64,000 nucleotides of DNA, taken from contig NZ_JAIRDQ010000011.1 in the NCBI RefSeq assembly GCF_021458635.1, positions 62,001 through 126,000 on the forward strand. The letters are read 5' to 3'. The stretch is from Bradyrhizobium monzae. Lineage in GTDB: Bacteria; Pseudomonadota; Alphaproteobacteria; Rhizobiales; Xanthobacteraceae. The position numbers and the translations under genes are program-made. The notes below the pieces were generated by a model, which did no database searches, had not been told where the DNA came from, and worked only from the letters and a program-made list of their open reading frames with translations. Below, piece after piece: positions 1 to 8,731 of the stretch (position 1 is the stretch's first letter; every line of letters begins with the position of its first letter).

Positions 1-945
1 AAGCCCGACGTGCGCTTCGTTGCCCATCTCGACCTGCCCAAGAGCATCGAGGCCTATTACCAGGAGACTGGGCGTGCGGGGCGCGACGGCAAGCCGTCGG
101 CGGCGTGGATGGCCTACGGCCTCTCCGACATCGTGCAGCAGCGCCGCATGATCGACGAGTCCAGTGGCTCCGACGACTTCAAGCGCGTATCGATTGGCAA
201 GCTCGATGCGCTGGTCGGGCTCGCCGAGACCGCGCAGTGCCGGCGCCGGCGCCTGCTCGCCTATTTCGCCGAGACCCTGCACGGCGATAACTGCGGCAAT
301 TGCGATAACTGCCTCACGCCGCCAAAGATGCGTGACGGCAAGGTGTTGGCGCAGAAGCTCTTGTCCTGTGCTTACCGTACCGGACAACGCTTCGGCGCGA
401 TGCACCTGATCGACGTGCTGATCGGACGCCTGACCGAGAAGGTGACGCAGTTCGGCCACGACAAGCTGTCGGTGTTCGGCATCGGGCGCGAACTCAACGA
501 GAAGCAATGGCGCACCGTGCTGCGTCAGCTGGTGGCCATGGGCCATCTGCAGAGCGACAGCGAAGCCTTTGGCGCGCTGAAGCTGACGGACACCGCGCGC
601 GGCGTGCTGCGCGGGGAAACCGAGGTGTGGCTGCGCGAGGAAGCGCCCAGCACGCGGGTCCGGTCAAGCCGCGCAAAATCCCGCCGCGGCGACCTCGCGC
701 CGGCAGCCAGCGCAGCGCAGGGCGACGTCGATCCCGAATTGCGCGCGCGACTGCGGTCCTGGCGTTCGGATATCGCGCGCGAGCGCGGTGTGCCGGCCTA
801 TGTCGTGCTGCACGATGCCACCATCGACGGCATCGTTCGGGCCTGGCCGACCACGCTGGACGAGCTGCGCAACATCCCCGGCATCGGCGACAAGAAGCTC
901 GAGCACTATGGTGAAGAGCTGCTGCAGATCGTCAAGACGCGGTAG
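1..945 (+). CDS. recQ: ATP-dependent DNA helicase RecQ, C-terminal part (5' end outside window)
   Basis: The reading frame is open from base 1, so the gene starts upstream; about 314 C-terminal residues are visible. Helicase motif VI (QETGRAGRDG) lies near residue 21. The RecQ zinc-binding cysteines follow near residues 80, 98, 101 and 104, then a winged-helix region, and a C-terminal HRDC domain (about residues 245-310, ending IPGIGDKKLEHYGEE). RecQ unwinds DNA 3'-5' in recombination repair. The gene converges on acdS, with a palindrome between them. The first ATG/GTG codons in the window are internal and are not the true start. Confidence 0.95.
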   Translation, partial: KPDVRFVAHLDLPKSIEAYYQETGRAGRDGKPSAAWMAYGLSDIVQQRRMIDESSGSDDFKRVSIGKLDALVGLAETAQCRRRRLLAYFAETLHGDNCGNCDNCLTPPKMRDGKVLAQKLLSCAYRTGQRFGAMHLIDVLIGRLTEKVTQFGHDKLSVFGIGRELNEKQWRTVLRQLVAMGHLQSDSEAFGALKLTDTARGVLRGETEVWLREEAPSTRVRSSRAKSRRGDLAPAASAAQGDVDPELRARLRSWRSDIARERGVPAYVVLHDATIDGIVRAWPTTLDELRNIPGIGDKKLEHYGEELLQIVKTR

Positions 946-952
946 GGCTTCT

Positions 953-997
953 TGTCATCCCGGACGAGCACAGCGCTTGCGCTTGCCCGGGATGACA
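953..997. terminator. Palindrome between convergent recQ and acdS
   Basis: A perfect 11-bp inverted repeat (TGTCATCCCGG at 953-963 and its complement at 987-997) encloses a loop containing GCGCTTGCGCTTG. It resembles the dispersed repeats near 32.4, 43.1 and 59.9 kb. Its place between converging genes suggests bidirectional transcription termination, but there is no clear U-tract. Confidence 0.5.
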
Positions 998-1026
998 GCA
1001 GAGTGGAGGGCGAGGTGTAGCCTGCC

Positions 1027-2043
1027 TCACCCGTTCCGGAACGCATACCCATAGCCGTTGAGCGCCGGCGCGCCGCCGAGATGGGCGTAGAGAATCTTCG
1101 CGCCCTTCTCGAAATGGCCTTTCCGGGTCAGGTCGATCAGGCCCTGCATCGATTTGCCTTCATAGACCGGGTCGGTGATCATCGCCTCCAACCGTGCGGT
1201 GAGGCGGATCGCCTCCTTGGTCTCCTCCGACGGTACGCCATAGGCGGGATAGGCGTAATCCTCGATCAGCACGACGTCGTCGGCAACGATGTCCTTGCCG
1301 AGCTCGACGAGGTTTGCCGTGCTCTGCGCGATCGAGAGCACCTGCGCTTTCGTCTGCGCCGGTGTGAAGGAGGCGTCGATGCCGATCACCTTTCGCGCGC
1401 GGCCGTCGGCGGCAAAGCCGACCAACATGCCGGCGTGGGTCGAACCGGTCACGGTGCAGACGATGATGTAGTCGAACTTGAAGCCGAGCTCTTTCTCCTG
1501 CTGGCGCACTTCCTCGGCGAAGCCGACATAGCCGAGCCCGCCAAATTTGTGCACTGAAGCGCCGGCCGGGATCGCGTAAGGCTTGCCGCCCGCAGCTTTC
1601 ACGTCCTCGATCGCCTGCTCCCAGCTCTTGCGGATGCCGATGTCGAAGCCGTCGTCGACCAGTCGGACGTCGGCGCCCATGATGCGCGAGAGCATGATGT
1701 TGCCGACGCGGTCGTAGACGGCGTCCTCGTGCGGCACCCAGGCTTCCTGCACCAGGCGGCACTTCATGCCGATCTTGGCGGCGACCGCCGCGATCATGCG
1801 GGTATGGTTCGACTGCACGCCGCCGATCGAGACCAGTGTGTCGGCGTTCGATGCGATCGCGTCGGGGATGATGTATTCGAGCTTGCGCAGCTTGTTGCCG
1901 CCATAGGCGAGGCCGGAATTGCAGTCCTCGCGCTTGGCGTAGATCTCGACATTGCCGCCGAGGTGCTTCGACAGCCGCTCCAGCTTCTCGATGGGCGTCG
2001 GGCCGAAGGTCAGCGGATAGCGCGCGAATTTGTCCAGTCTCAT
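1027..2043 (-). CDS. acdS: 1-aminocyclopropane-1-carboxylate (ACC) deaminase
   Basis: The 338-residue protein cleaves ACC, the plant ethylene precursor, to 2-oxobutanoate and ammonia, using PLP in the cytoplasm. It is full family length. The PLP lysine is Lys51 (in GGNKLRK) and the Ser78 nucleophile sits in GGVQSNH. Tyr268, Tyr294, Glu295 and Leu322 are present; Glu295/Leu322 is the pair that separates true ACC deaminases from D-cysteine desulfhydrases. The start chosen (MRLDKFARYP) matches the family N-terminus, although the frame stays open upstream into the regulator. It is divergent from an Lrp-type regulator gene, the usual acdS/acdR arrangement in root-associated bacteria, which implies induction by ACC. 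Confidence 0.96.
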   Translation of the reverse strand: MRLDKFARYPLTFGPTPIEKLERLSKHLGGNVEIYAKREDCNSGLAYGGNKLRKLEYIIPDAIASNADTLVSIGGVQSNHTRMIAAVAAKIGMKCRLVQEAWVPHEDAVYDRVGNIMLSRIMGADVRLVDDGFDIGIRKSWEQAIEDVKAAGGKPYAIPAGASVHKFGGLGYVGFAEEVRQQEKELGFKFDYIIVCTVTGSTHAGMLVGFAADGRARKVIGIDASFTPAQTKAQVLSIAQSTANLVELGKDIVADDVVLIEDYAYPAYGVPSEETKEAIRLTARLEAMITDPVYEGKSMQGLIDLTRKGHFEKGAKILYAHLGGAPALNGYGYAFRNG

Positions 2044-2203
2044 TGGATCATCCCGATTGGCGTTAATGTCTGGGATGTCGCTAGCATTGCGTCGCCAAAA
2101 GGTGCTCTCGAATATCGCGCCCATATTGCACATAATCTTGCGAGAATTCCGGCGTGGGCTGATATTACTTCCGAAGCTGTGCCAATTATCGGAAGTTTCT
2201 TCC
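2044..2203. promoter_or_regulatory. Divergent acdS/acdR control region with inverted repeat
   Basis: This 160-bp gap must hold both promoters. An 8-bp perfect inverted repeat, ACTTCCGA (2167-2174) and TCGGAAGT (2189-2196), lies just before the acdR start, and its right arm overlaps the likely ribosome binding site (GGAAG, 2191-2195). Lrp-family regulators bind such dyads, so this is a candidate autoregulatory operator. No binding data are implied. Confidence 0.45.
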
Positions 2204-2668
2204 ATGTCCGCTCGTCTCGATCGCATCGACCTCAAGATGTTGAGATTGCTGCAGAATAATGGCCGGATCAGCAACGCCGAGCTGGCCGAAACCGTCGCGA
2301 TCAGCCCTGCTACCTGCCACCGTCGCACCCAGCGCCTGTTCGAGGAGGGCTTCATTGCCGCGGTCCGCGCCATGGTGGCACCGAAGAAGGTGGCAAAGGG
2401 CACGCTGGTGATGGTCGGCGTCGTGCTCGACCGCTCGACCCCGGAGAGCTTTGCAACCTTCGAGCAGGCGATCGCCAGGCTGAAATTCGTGCTCGACTGC
2501 CACCTCGTCGCCGGCGACTTCGACTACTTCCTGAAAATCCGTGTGGGCGACATGGAGGACTTCAATCGCATCCATGGCGAGCAGCTGATCGCGCTCCCCG
2601 GGGTCCGCCAGACCCGCACCTTCTTCGTGATGAAGGAAGTCGTCGACAACGCGCCATTGGAGTTTTGA
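2204..2668 (+). CDS. acdR: Lrp/AsnC family regulator, probable acdS activator
   Basis: The 154-residue protein has an N-terminal AsnC-type helix-turn-helix (about residues 5-60, with LDRIDLKMLRLLQNNGR and ISPATCHRRTQRL) and a C-terminal RAM ligand-sensing domain. Its length is typical of the family. The ATG at 2204 is chosen because GGAAG lies 8 bases upstream and the family starts directly with this helix; an upstream TTG in frame would run into acdS. Divergence from acdS points to an AcdR-type activator that senses ACC or a related signal. The specific function is inferred from context. Confidence 0.88.
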   Translation: MSARLDRIDLKMLRLLQNNGRISNAELAETVAISPATCHRRTQRLFEEGFIAAVRAMVAPKKVAKGTLVMVGVVLDRSTPESFATFEQAIARLKFVLDCHLVAGDFDYFLKIRVGDMEDFNRIHGEQLIALPGVRQTRTFFVMKEVVDNAPLEF

Positions 2669-2713
2669 GCCCACGCTATTGATGCGCGATGCGCATCGTG
2701 AGAGATTCATCCG

Positions 2714-3859
2714 ATGCAGCCGCTTCCCTTTCGCCAACATGACCCTGTCGCCCCGGCGTATCGGCGCGGCTGGGTCGACGAGGCCGTGGCTGCGATCGAG
2801 GCCGACCAGTGCCGCACGGCCGACACCCATCTGATCCGGCTGATCGTGCCGGCGCTGGCAGGCATCGACCTCTATCTGAAAGATGAGTCCACGCATCCGA
2901 CCGGCAGCCTGAAGCACCGGCTCGCGCGCTCGCTGTTCCTCTACGCCCTCTGCAACGGCCATATCCGCGAAGGTACGCCCGTCGTGGAGGCGTCGTCGGG
3001 CTCGACCGCGGTGTCGGAGGCGTATTTCGCGCAGATGATCGGCGTGCCCTTCTATGCCGTGATGCCGCGCACGACCTCGTCGGAAAAGATCGCCGCGATC
3101 GAGCATTATGGCGGCAACTGCCATCTGATCGACGACGGCCGCGCGCTCTATGCGGAGGCCGCTGCGCTCGCGACCCGGCTGAACGGCCATTACATGGACC
3201 AGTTCACCTTCGCCGAGCGCGCCACCGACTGGCGCGGCAACAACAACATCGCCGAATCGGTCTTTACGCAGTTGAAGGGCGAACCGCACCCGCTGCCGGA
3301 CTGGATCGTGATGGGGGCGGGCACCGGCGGCACCTCGGCCACGATCGGTCGCTATCTGCGCTATCGCCAATATCCGACGCGGCTGTGCGTGGCCGATGTC
3401 GAGCATTCCGCTTTTTTCGATTGCTTCCGCTCGCAGGACCGCTCCCATGTTTGTGAACGCCCCTCGCTGATCGAAGGCGTCGGCCGTCCACGCTGCGAGC
3501 CGTCCTTTGTGCCAGGTGTGGTCGACCGCATGATGAAGATTCCGGATGCGGCGACGATCGCCGCAATGAACGTGCTGTCGCGCCGGCTTCGCCGTGCCGT
3601 CGGCGGCTCCACGGGCACCAATTTTCTGGCGCTGTGCCGGCTCGCCTCCGAGATGCGCAAGTTGGGCCGAACGGCATCGCTGGTGACGCTGATCTGCGAT
3701 TCCGGCGAGCGTTACCGGCAGACCTATTATGAGCCCGCCTGGCTTGCCGCGCGAGGCCTCGATCCAGCGCCGTTCGAGGCGGCCTTGTCGTCGTTCCTCG
3801 ACACCGCGCAGCCGCTGGCGCTTGCAGTCGACGATGTCGTCAATCCGCAGAGCCCTTAA
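2714..3859 (+). CDS. PLP-dependent cysteine synthase family protein
   Basis: The 381-residue fold-type II PLP enzyme has Lys67 as the likely Schiff-base residue (THPTGSLKHRLA), the substrate loop ASSGSTA near residue 95, and a glycine-rich phosphate-binding loop GAGTGGTSAT. It resembles the Cds1-like branch (cysteine synthase fold, L-cysteine desulfhydrase activity) more than CysK, being longer at the N-terminus. It starts 45 bases after acdR on the same strand and may be cotranscribed. The substrate is unknown; cysteine or another amino acid is a reasonable guess from the family. Confidence 0.8.
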   Translation: MQPLPFRQHDPVAPAYRRGWVDEAVAAIEADQCRTADTHLIRLIVPALAGIDLYLKDESTHPTGSLKHRLARSLFLYALCNGHIREGTPVVEASSGSTAVSEAYFAQMIGVPFYAVMPRTTSSEKIAAIEHYGGNCHLIDDGRALYAEAAALATRLNGHYMDQFTFAERATDWRGNNNIAESVFTQLKGEPHPLPDWIVMGAGTGGTSATIGRYLRYRQYPTRLCVADVEHSAFFDCFRSQDRSHVCERPSLIEGVGRPRCEPSFVPGVVDRMMKIPDAATIAAMNVLSRRLRRAVGGSTGTNFLALCRLASEMRKLGRTASLVTLICDSGERYRQTYYEPAWLAARGLDPAPFEAALSSFLDTAQPLALAVDDVVNPQSP

Positions 3860-3987
3860 AGCCCTGAAGGCTTCATAGCGGTGTCTCTCTGTCATTTGCC
3901 AAATTGCACGGTCGTCACGGCAACTTCACTTGCCTTGCGCGCGAACGCGGGCGAGTTTTCGACCTTCTCAACGAGGAGATCCCCACC

Positions 3988-4548
3988 GTGCGACTTCCCA
4001 TTCTCGATCCGAAAGACCTGAGTGCCGAACAGAAGCCGCTCTATGCCGACATGCAAGCGGGCATCAAGGACCACTTCAAGGGCTTCGTGAACATGCGCGA
4101 CGACGGCGCGCTGCTCGGCCCCTGGAATCCCTGGATTCGCGAGCCGCGTTTCGGCGGGCCGGTGTGGGAGCTGGTCAAGGCGATCGCGTCGAATCCGCTG
4201 CTGCCGGCGCCGGTGCGTGAGGTCGCGATCCTCGTCACCGGTTCGCATTTCCGCTCCGGCTACGAACTCTATGCTCACGTGCTCGTCGCCGAGCAGCGTG
4301 GCCTCTCCGACGAAAAGCTTGCGACCATCGTTGCCGGACAACGGCCGGTCGATCTGACCAAGCAGGAGGCGGTCGCCTACGACATGGCGTCGGCCCTGGT
4401 CAGCGGCGGCGTGCTGCCTGAGCTGACCTATCGGGCAGCCGTGAAGGAATTCGGCGAGCACGGCGCCGCCGAGCTGTCCTATCTCGTCGGCGTCTATTGC
4501 ATGGTTTCGGTCACGTTGAATACGTTCGACGTGCCGGTGCCGGAATAG
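3988..4548 (+). CDS. Carboxymuconolactone decarboxylase (AhpD-like) family protein
   Basis: The 186-residue all-helical protein belongs to the CMD/AhpD-like family. The GTG start at 3988 is preferred because AGGAG at 3974-3978 precedes it; the frame is open from 3904, but that part looks non-coding. The usual peroxidatic CxxC is absent; the corresponding stretch reads SGYELYAH, so AhpD-type disulfide chemistry is not expected. Homologues of this type are annotated only as CMD family and the reaction is not known. It converges on the cyclase gene with a 16-bp gap. Confidence 0.8.
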   Translation: MRLPILDPKDLSAEQKPLYADMQAGIKDHFKGFVNMRDDGALLGPWNPWIREPRFGGPVWELVKAIASNPLLPAPVREVAILVTGSHFRSGYELYAHVLVAEQRGLSDEKLATIVAGQRPVDLTKQEAVAYDMASALVSGGVLPELTYRAAVKEFGEHGAAELSYLVGVYCMVSVTLNTFDVPVPE

Positions 4549-4564
4549 AGGCGGCTGCGGACGA

Positions 4565-6148
4565 TCACTCCGCCGCCTTGCTTGCAGGCGGCGGAGGCGT
4601 CCAGGCGATGCAGCGGTTGCGGCCTTCGTTCTTGGCCTGATAGAGCGCCTGATCGGCCGCGCCCATCAGGGCGTCGATCCCGGACATGCTGACGGCGGCC
4701 TCGGCAATGCCGATGCTCACGGTAAGGCCGAACTGCACCTGATGAACGTTCAAATGGATCGCCATCGCGCGCTTGCGGATTCGCTCGGCGACGAGCTTGG
4801 CGCGTGACAGGCTGGTCTCGGGCAGCAGAACCGCGAACTCCTCGCCACCGATGCGGCCGACGAGATCGGACTTGCGTTTGCCCTCGTTGCACGCGGCTGC
4901 AACAGCCTTGATCGCTTCGTCGCCGATCGCGTGACCGTAGCGGTCGTTGACCGACTTGAAGTGATCGATGTCGAGCATCAGGACGGAGACAGAGCGGTAG
5001 TAGCGCTGGAAGCGGCTCCATTCCGCATCGAGCGAACCCAGGAAATGCCGGCGGTTATACAGGCCGGTGAGCGGATCGGTGGTCGCGAGCCGCTCCAGCA
5101 TGTTGGCCTTGTCGTTGAGATCGGTGATGTCGACATAGGTCAGCATGCGGCCGCCGTTCGCCATCGTGGTGCAATGGGCCCTGATCTGTCGCCCGTCGGG
5201 CGTCCGGAGGTCGCGCACGTGATCGCCCGCCCTGACCTCGGCAAGACGCTTGCCGGGGAATTTCGCCAGCTCGTTTGCCGCAAGGTCCGGTGCGCTCGCG
5301 CGTTGCGCGCGGCTCACCAGCGAAGCATAGGCCGGGCGGAAGGCAGCTTCCTCGTCGCTCACTTCCCAGAACCGCCGCATCCGCAGGTTCATGAAGCTCG
5401 CGTTCAAGTCGGAGTCGAGAAGAAGTACGCCGTCCTGAACGTTTTCCAGGGCATCGCGCAGCAGCTTCAGCTCGTCGGAGAAGCGTACGATGTCGGTGAC
5501 GGGCGTATAGGTCAGCATGCGCCCGCCGTCAGGCAGTGGCGTGCATTGTATGCGCACGACATCGCCATTGGTTCGGCGCACATCGACGGGTGTCGGATCG
5601 CCAGCCTCGATCACGCGGACACGCTCTTTCACATGGGCTTCGAGGGCGGGGTCGGGCACCTCGTAGGCTCCGATGTCGCGACCGTGATGGAGCAGCGTGA
5701 CAATGGATGGATTGCTGTCGGCGACCTGATCGGGCAGGTGCCACATCTGGCGAAACGACCGGTTGATGAGCCGCGCCCTGAGGTGGGTGTCGAGCAGAAC
5801 GATGCCGGTTGGCACATGATCGAGGGCGGCGCGCAGGGCCAGCATCTGGGCGCGCATCAGCGACTCCGGCGAACGCCCCTGCTCGTCGTTGGTGGGGCGT
5901 TGGATGCTGCCGGGTTGTTCGAAAGCGACGCCCACCTGACGGTCCGATCGCCAGATCACGCGGCAGCTCAGGATGTCGCGTCCTGCAAGCGTGAGCTGGA
6001 AGCGGTCAGGCACGCCAAGGCCACTCTGCATCTCGAGCGTCGCGGCTTCCTCGGACAGCCGGCGCACGACGCAGTCGATCGACGACTGGCCGAAATTGAA
6101 GATGATCTTCCCAGAAAGGAACGTCCGTTCCGTCACCAAGCGGGACAT
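4565..6148 (-). CDS. Diguanylate cyclase with PilZ-like and two PAS domains
   Basis: The 527-residue protein is expected to make cyclic di-GMP from two GTP. From the N-terminus: a PilZ-like beta domain (residues 1-80) whose DxSxxG motif is degenerate, a PAS domain (about 105-215), a second PAS domain (about 230-345), then GGDEF (about 350-515). The catalytic loop is GGEEF (434-438), and RKSD (425-428) lies exactly five residues before it, the spacing of a product-inhibition I-site. No transmembrane segment is seen, so it should be cytosolic. The start at 6148 is chosen because GGAGA lies about 7 bases upstream; the ATG at 6169 has no such site. Confidence 0.9.
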   Translation of the reverse strand: MSRLVTERTFLSGKIIFNFGQSSIDCVVRRLSEEAATLEMQSGLGVPDRFQLTLAGRDILSCRVIWRSDRQVGVAFEQPGSIQRPTNDEQGRSPESLMRAQMLALRAALDHVPTGIVLLDTHLRARLINRSFRQMWHLPDQVADSNPSIVTLLHHGRDIGAYEVPDPALEAHVKERVRVIEAGDPTPVDVRRTNGDVVRIQCTPLPDGGRMLTYTPVTDIVRFSDELKLLRDALENVQDGVLLLDSDLNASFMNLRMRRFWEVSDEEAAFRPAYASLVSRAQRASAPDLAANELAKFPGKRLAEVRAGDHVRDLRTPDGRQIRAHCTTMANGGRMLTYVDITDLNDKANMLERLATTDPLTGLYNRRHFLGSLDAEWSRFQRYYRSVSVLMLDIDHFKSVNDRYGHAIGDEAIKAVAAACNEGKRKSDLVGRIGGEEFAVLLPETSLSRAKLVAERIRKRAMAIHLNVHQVQFGLTVSIGIAEAAVSMSGIDALMGAADQALYQAKNEGRNRCIAWTPPPPASKAAE

Positions 6149-6296
6149 TCGCTGTCTCCAACGCTGCATAGATGCGAAAAGCGGCCTGAGTGTCGCGCAA
6201 GGTTCCTTGCGTCGATGTAACGCGATCGATGTTTTCGGATGAGGATTAACGATCCGTTGACGCGAAACTCTATTAGAAGCTCACCAAAGCCAGCGG

Positions 6297-7202
6297 TCAG
6301 TTGCGCACGGCGTAAAGCGGCGTCCGCAGCGTCACCTGGTAGGATGGTTTCGGCATCCACGCGATCTGGGCGGTGATGCCGAACAGGCGGTTGTCATTGT
6401 CATCCATGCGGTCGAGGTCGAGGCGCAGGATCGGCTGGGTGAACGGCTCCGCAAGCGCCCGGCCTGCGAGCTGCGCACCGCCGAATGACTGCACGCCGAG
6501 GCGGCCGGTGAATTTCCAGTTGCTCGGCCACTGGTAATAGCCGCCGGCGTAGAGGATTGTATTCGGCCTGATCCGAACCACCAGGCTGGCAATGTCGGTG
6601 TAGGTGTATTGCACGCCGGCAAGCCAGCCGCGTGTCTCGTCCTCGTCGAGCGCGTAGTCGAATTCCAGGATGTTGTTGAACGAATTCGTCATGCCCTGTT
6701 CGTTCGGCACCGATTGGGTCAGCGTGGATTGCAACGTCATCGTCGGAATGCTGCCGCCATTCTGCTGGTAGAGGTCGGCCTGTACGCCGATGTTCCAACT
6801 GGTGATGTCGAACGTCGACCAGCCGCCGCCGATATCCGCCGCCGAGCCTGATACGCCGCCATAGAGCGACACGCTATCGCTGACGTCCACGGTCAGTGGC
6901 AGGTCGACGGCTATCGATCTCGCGGCAGGCAAGCCGTTGGGCAGCGTCGCGCCGCGTTGTGCCGCCAGCGCTTCGAACGCGGCCGAGAGCGAGGTGTTGC
7001 CGAAACCGAGCCCGAGCGTGCCCGCAGGGATCGTTGCATAGGTCGTGCGAAGATCGAGGTAGATGTTCGGGACGACCGGCTTTGCCGCCGTGTCCTCGGC
7101 CCCATCGCCGGCGTAGGCGGCGCCGCCCGGGATCGTCAGACAAAGCAGTCCCATCGCGACAGCGCGCAAGACTGGGCCGGACGCTGGGCTGTGGTGGGAC
7201 AC
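6297..7202 (-). CDS. Exported protein of unknown function, possible outer-membrane beta-barrel
   Basis: The 301-residue protein starts with a signal peptide (hydrophobic AVAMGLLCLTIPGGAAYA, probable cleavage after AYA). The mature part alternates polar and aromatic residues in strand-like stretches (ILYAGGYYQW, WLAGVQYTYTDIASL) and ends in a hydrophobic-aromatic strand, which fits a beta-barrel or barrel-like porin. No named family was recognised. It is monocistronic, 148 bp from the cyclase gene. Confidence 0.7.
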   Translation of the reverse strand: MSHHSPASGPVLRAVAMGLLCLTIPGGAAYAGDGAEDTAAKPVVPNIYLDLRTTYATIPAGTLGLGFGNTSLSAAFEALAAQRGATLPNGLPAARSIAVDLPLTVDVSDSVSLYGGVSGSAADIGGGWSTFDITSWNIGVQADLYQQNGGSIPTMTLQSTLTQSVPNEQGMTNSFNNILEFDYALDEDETRGWLAGVQYTYTDIASLVVRIRPNTILYAGGYYQWPSNWKFTGRLGVQSFGGAQLAGRALAEPFTQPILRLDLDRMDDNDNRLFGITAQIAWMPKPSYQVTLRTPLYAVRN

Positions 7203-7383
7203 GTGACAATCCGACGCGTGGCGCTCTGGTGACGGAACCGCCCGCTAGATGGAACGTGTTCGTTCGCGTGGTCAAGGTCTATCCGCGGGCAATGGACGAT
7301 GCGCGTGTGCGCGGTTACCCTGCCGTGATCGCACTGACACACTCGCCCGCCACAGTGCAGGCCCGACAATGGAGACGACAGCC

Positions 7384-7629
7384 ATGAACACGTCACGCCG
7401 CATCCTGCTCGCTGGAATGGCGGGGCTCGCCGTGGCTCCGACGACTGTGGCCGCCGCCCCGGCACTGGCCATTGGCGATGTGACGGTTGCCGAAGAGCGC
7501 TTCGCGCGCATGATTGCCGCCGCGCACGCGCCCGACGTGACCAGCGCGCGGCAGGCCGAGCGCTATGCGGATGTGCATTGGCCGGACTATGTCGTGGCAG
7601 CCAGGGCCGTGCTCGACGCGCGCGCGTGA
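7384..7629 (+). CDS. Small exported protein of unknown function
   Basis: The 81-residue protein has a signal sequence with paired arginines (NTSRRILLAGMAGLAVAP), which may be Sec or weak Tat, then a short charged helix-rich body. The start at 7384 has GGAGA at 7371-7375; another ATG at 7369 in the same frame is less well placed. The family was not recognised. It converges on the esterase gene with a 15-bp gap. Confidence 0.55.
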   Translation: MNTSRRILLAGMAGLAVAPTTVAAAPALAIGDVTVAEERFARMIAAAHAPDVTSARQAERYADVHWPDYVVAARAVLDARA

Positions 7630-7644
7630 TTCGCGCCTCTATGT

Positions 7645-8580
7645 CTATCTCTCCACCGCGCGCCTGACCTGTTCGCCGATCTGCGACAGCACGAGCTGCG
7701 CCTGCGGCAGGATCGCGCCCATGGCGTGGAAATTGTGGACCATGCCGTCATGGCAAACGTGCTCGACCGCGACGCCCGCGGCGAGCAGCCTGCGCGCATA
7801 GGCATTGCCTTCGTCGCGCATCGGGTCGAATTCGGCGGTGTGGATGATTGCGGTCGGCAGGCCCGAGAGACGCGTCGCGCGCAGCGGGGAGATGCGAGGA
7901 TCGGCGGCATCCAGGCCCTCGGGCAGGTAATCGGACAGATCGGCCTCGATGGTGGCGCGGTCGATCAGATGTCCCTCCGCGAACGCTTCGCGCGAGGGCG
8001 AGGTCTCCTCGAAATCCAGCACTGGGCAGATCAGGCATTGCGCGACGATGGAGAGGCCCGCGCTCTGCACCGCCTCCTGGCATACGATCGCGGCCAGCGT
8101 CGCACCGGCGGAATCGCCGCCGACGACAAGCCGCTCGGCGTCGATGCCGAGCGATGAAGATTCGCGCGCCACCCACTCGGTGGCTCCGATCGCGTCGTCG
8201 ACGGCAGCAGGAAATTTGTGCTCGGGCGCGAGGCGGTAGTCGACCGAAACGAGGCGGCAGCCGGTCGCATGGGCCAGTGCCGCCGCGATACGGTCATGCG
8301 TCGCAATGCTGCCGGCGACGAGTCCCCCGCCATGAAAGAACACGAAGCCCGGCGCGCGCTCGCCGGCAGACGCCGGCGAATAGAGCCGATAGGGCAGCTC
8401 TCCGCCAGGGCCGGGCAACTTGCCGTCGGAGGCCGTCACATCCGGCGCGTCGGTGCGCGCGAACTGCATCAGCTTCGCAAGCGATTGTCGCCGCGCCTCG
8501 ACGCTCGGTCGGCTCCGCGCCTGCGGCGCGGCCGCAGCCATCATGGTCAACAAGCGCTTTGCGAGCGGATCGAGCGGCAT
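7645..8580 (-). CDS. Alpha/beta hydrolase, hormone-sensitive lipase (HSL) type esterase
   Basis: The 311-residue protein has the HSL-family oxyanion motif HGGG (FFHGGGLVAGS), the nucleophile elbow GDSAG, an acid residue in the region EFDPMRDEG and the catalytic histidine in HNFHAMG. It should hydrolyse short-chain esters in the cytoplasm. The start MPLDPLAKRLL fits the usual N-terminus; the frame stays open upstream, but that sequence overlaps the divergent aminotransferase. Substrate unknown. Confidence 0.87.
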   Translation of the reverse strand: MPLDPLAKRLLTMMAAAAPQARSRPSVEARRQSLAKLMQFARTDAPDVTASDGKLPGPGGELPYRLYSPASAGERAPGFVFFHGGGLVAGSIATHDRIAAALAHATGCRLVSVDYRLAPEHKFPAAVDDAIGATEWVARESSSLGIDAERLVVGGDSAGATLAAIVCQEAVQSAGLSIVAQCLICPVLDFEETSPSREAFAEGHLIDRATIEADLSDYLPEGLDAADPRISPLRATRLSGLPTAIIHTAEFDPMRDEGNAYARRLLAAGVAVEHVCHDGMVHNFHAMGAILPQAQLVLSQIGEQVRRAVER

Positions 8581-8731
8581 GGGAAACTCCGTGACGTGCC
8601 CGACACTATAGCCGGTTTGGCCGCGGTTTTGTCTTCGCCTCCCCGGGAAAGGAGAGTTGATGCTTCGCAGCAGCAAATCGTTTAGAAATTGGGACAATAG
8701 TGCCCGGATATTTTTCGAGGGGAGGCCGGTC

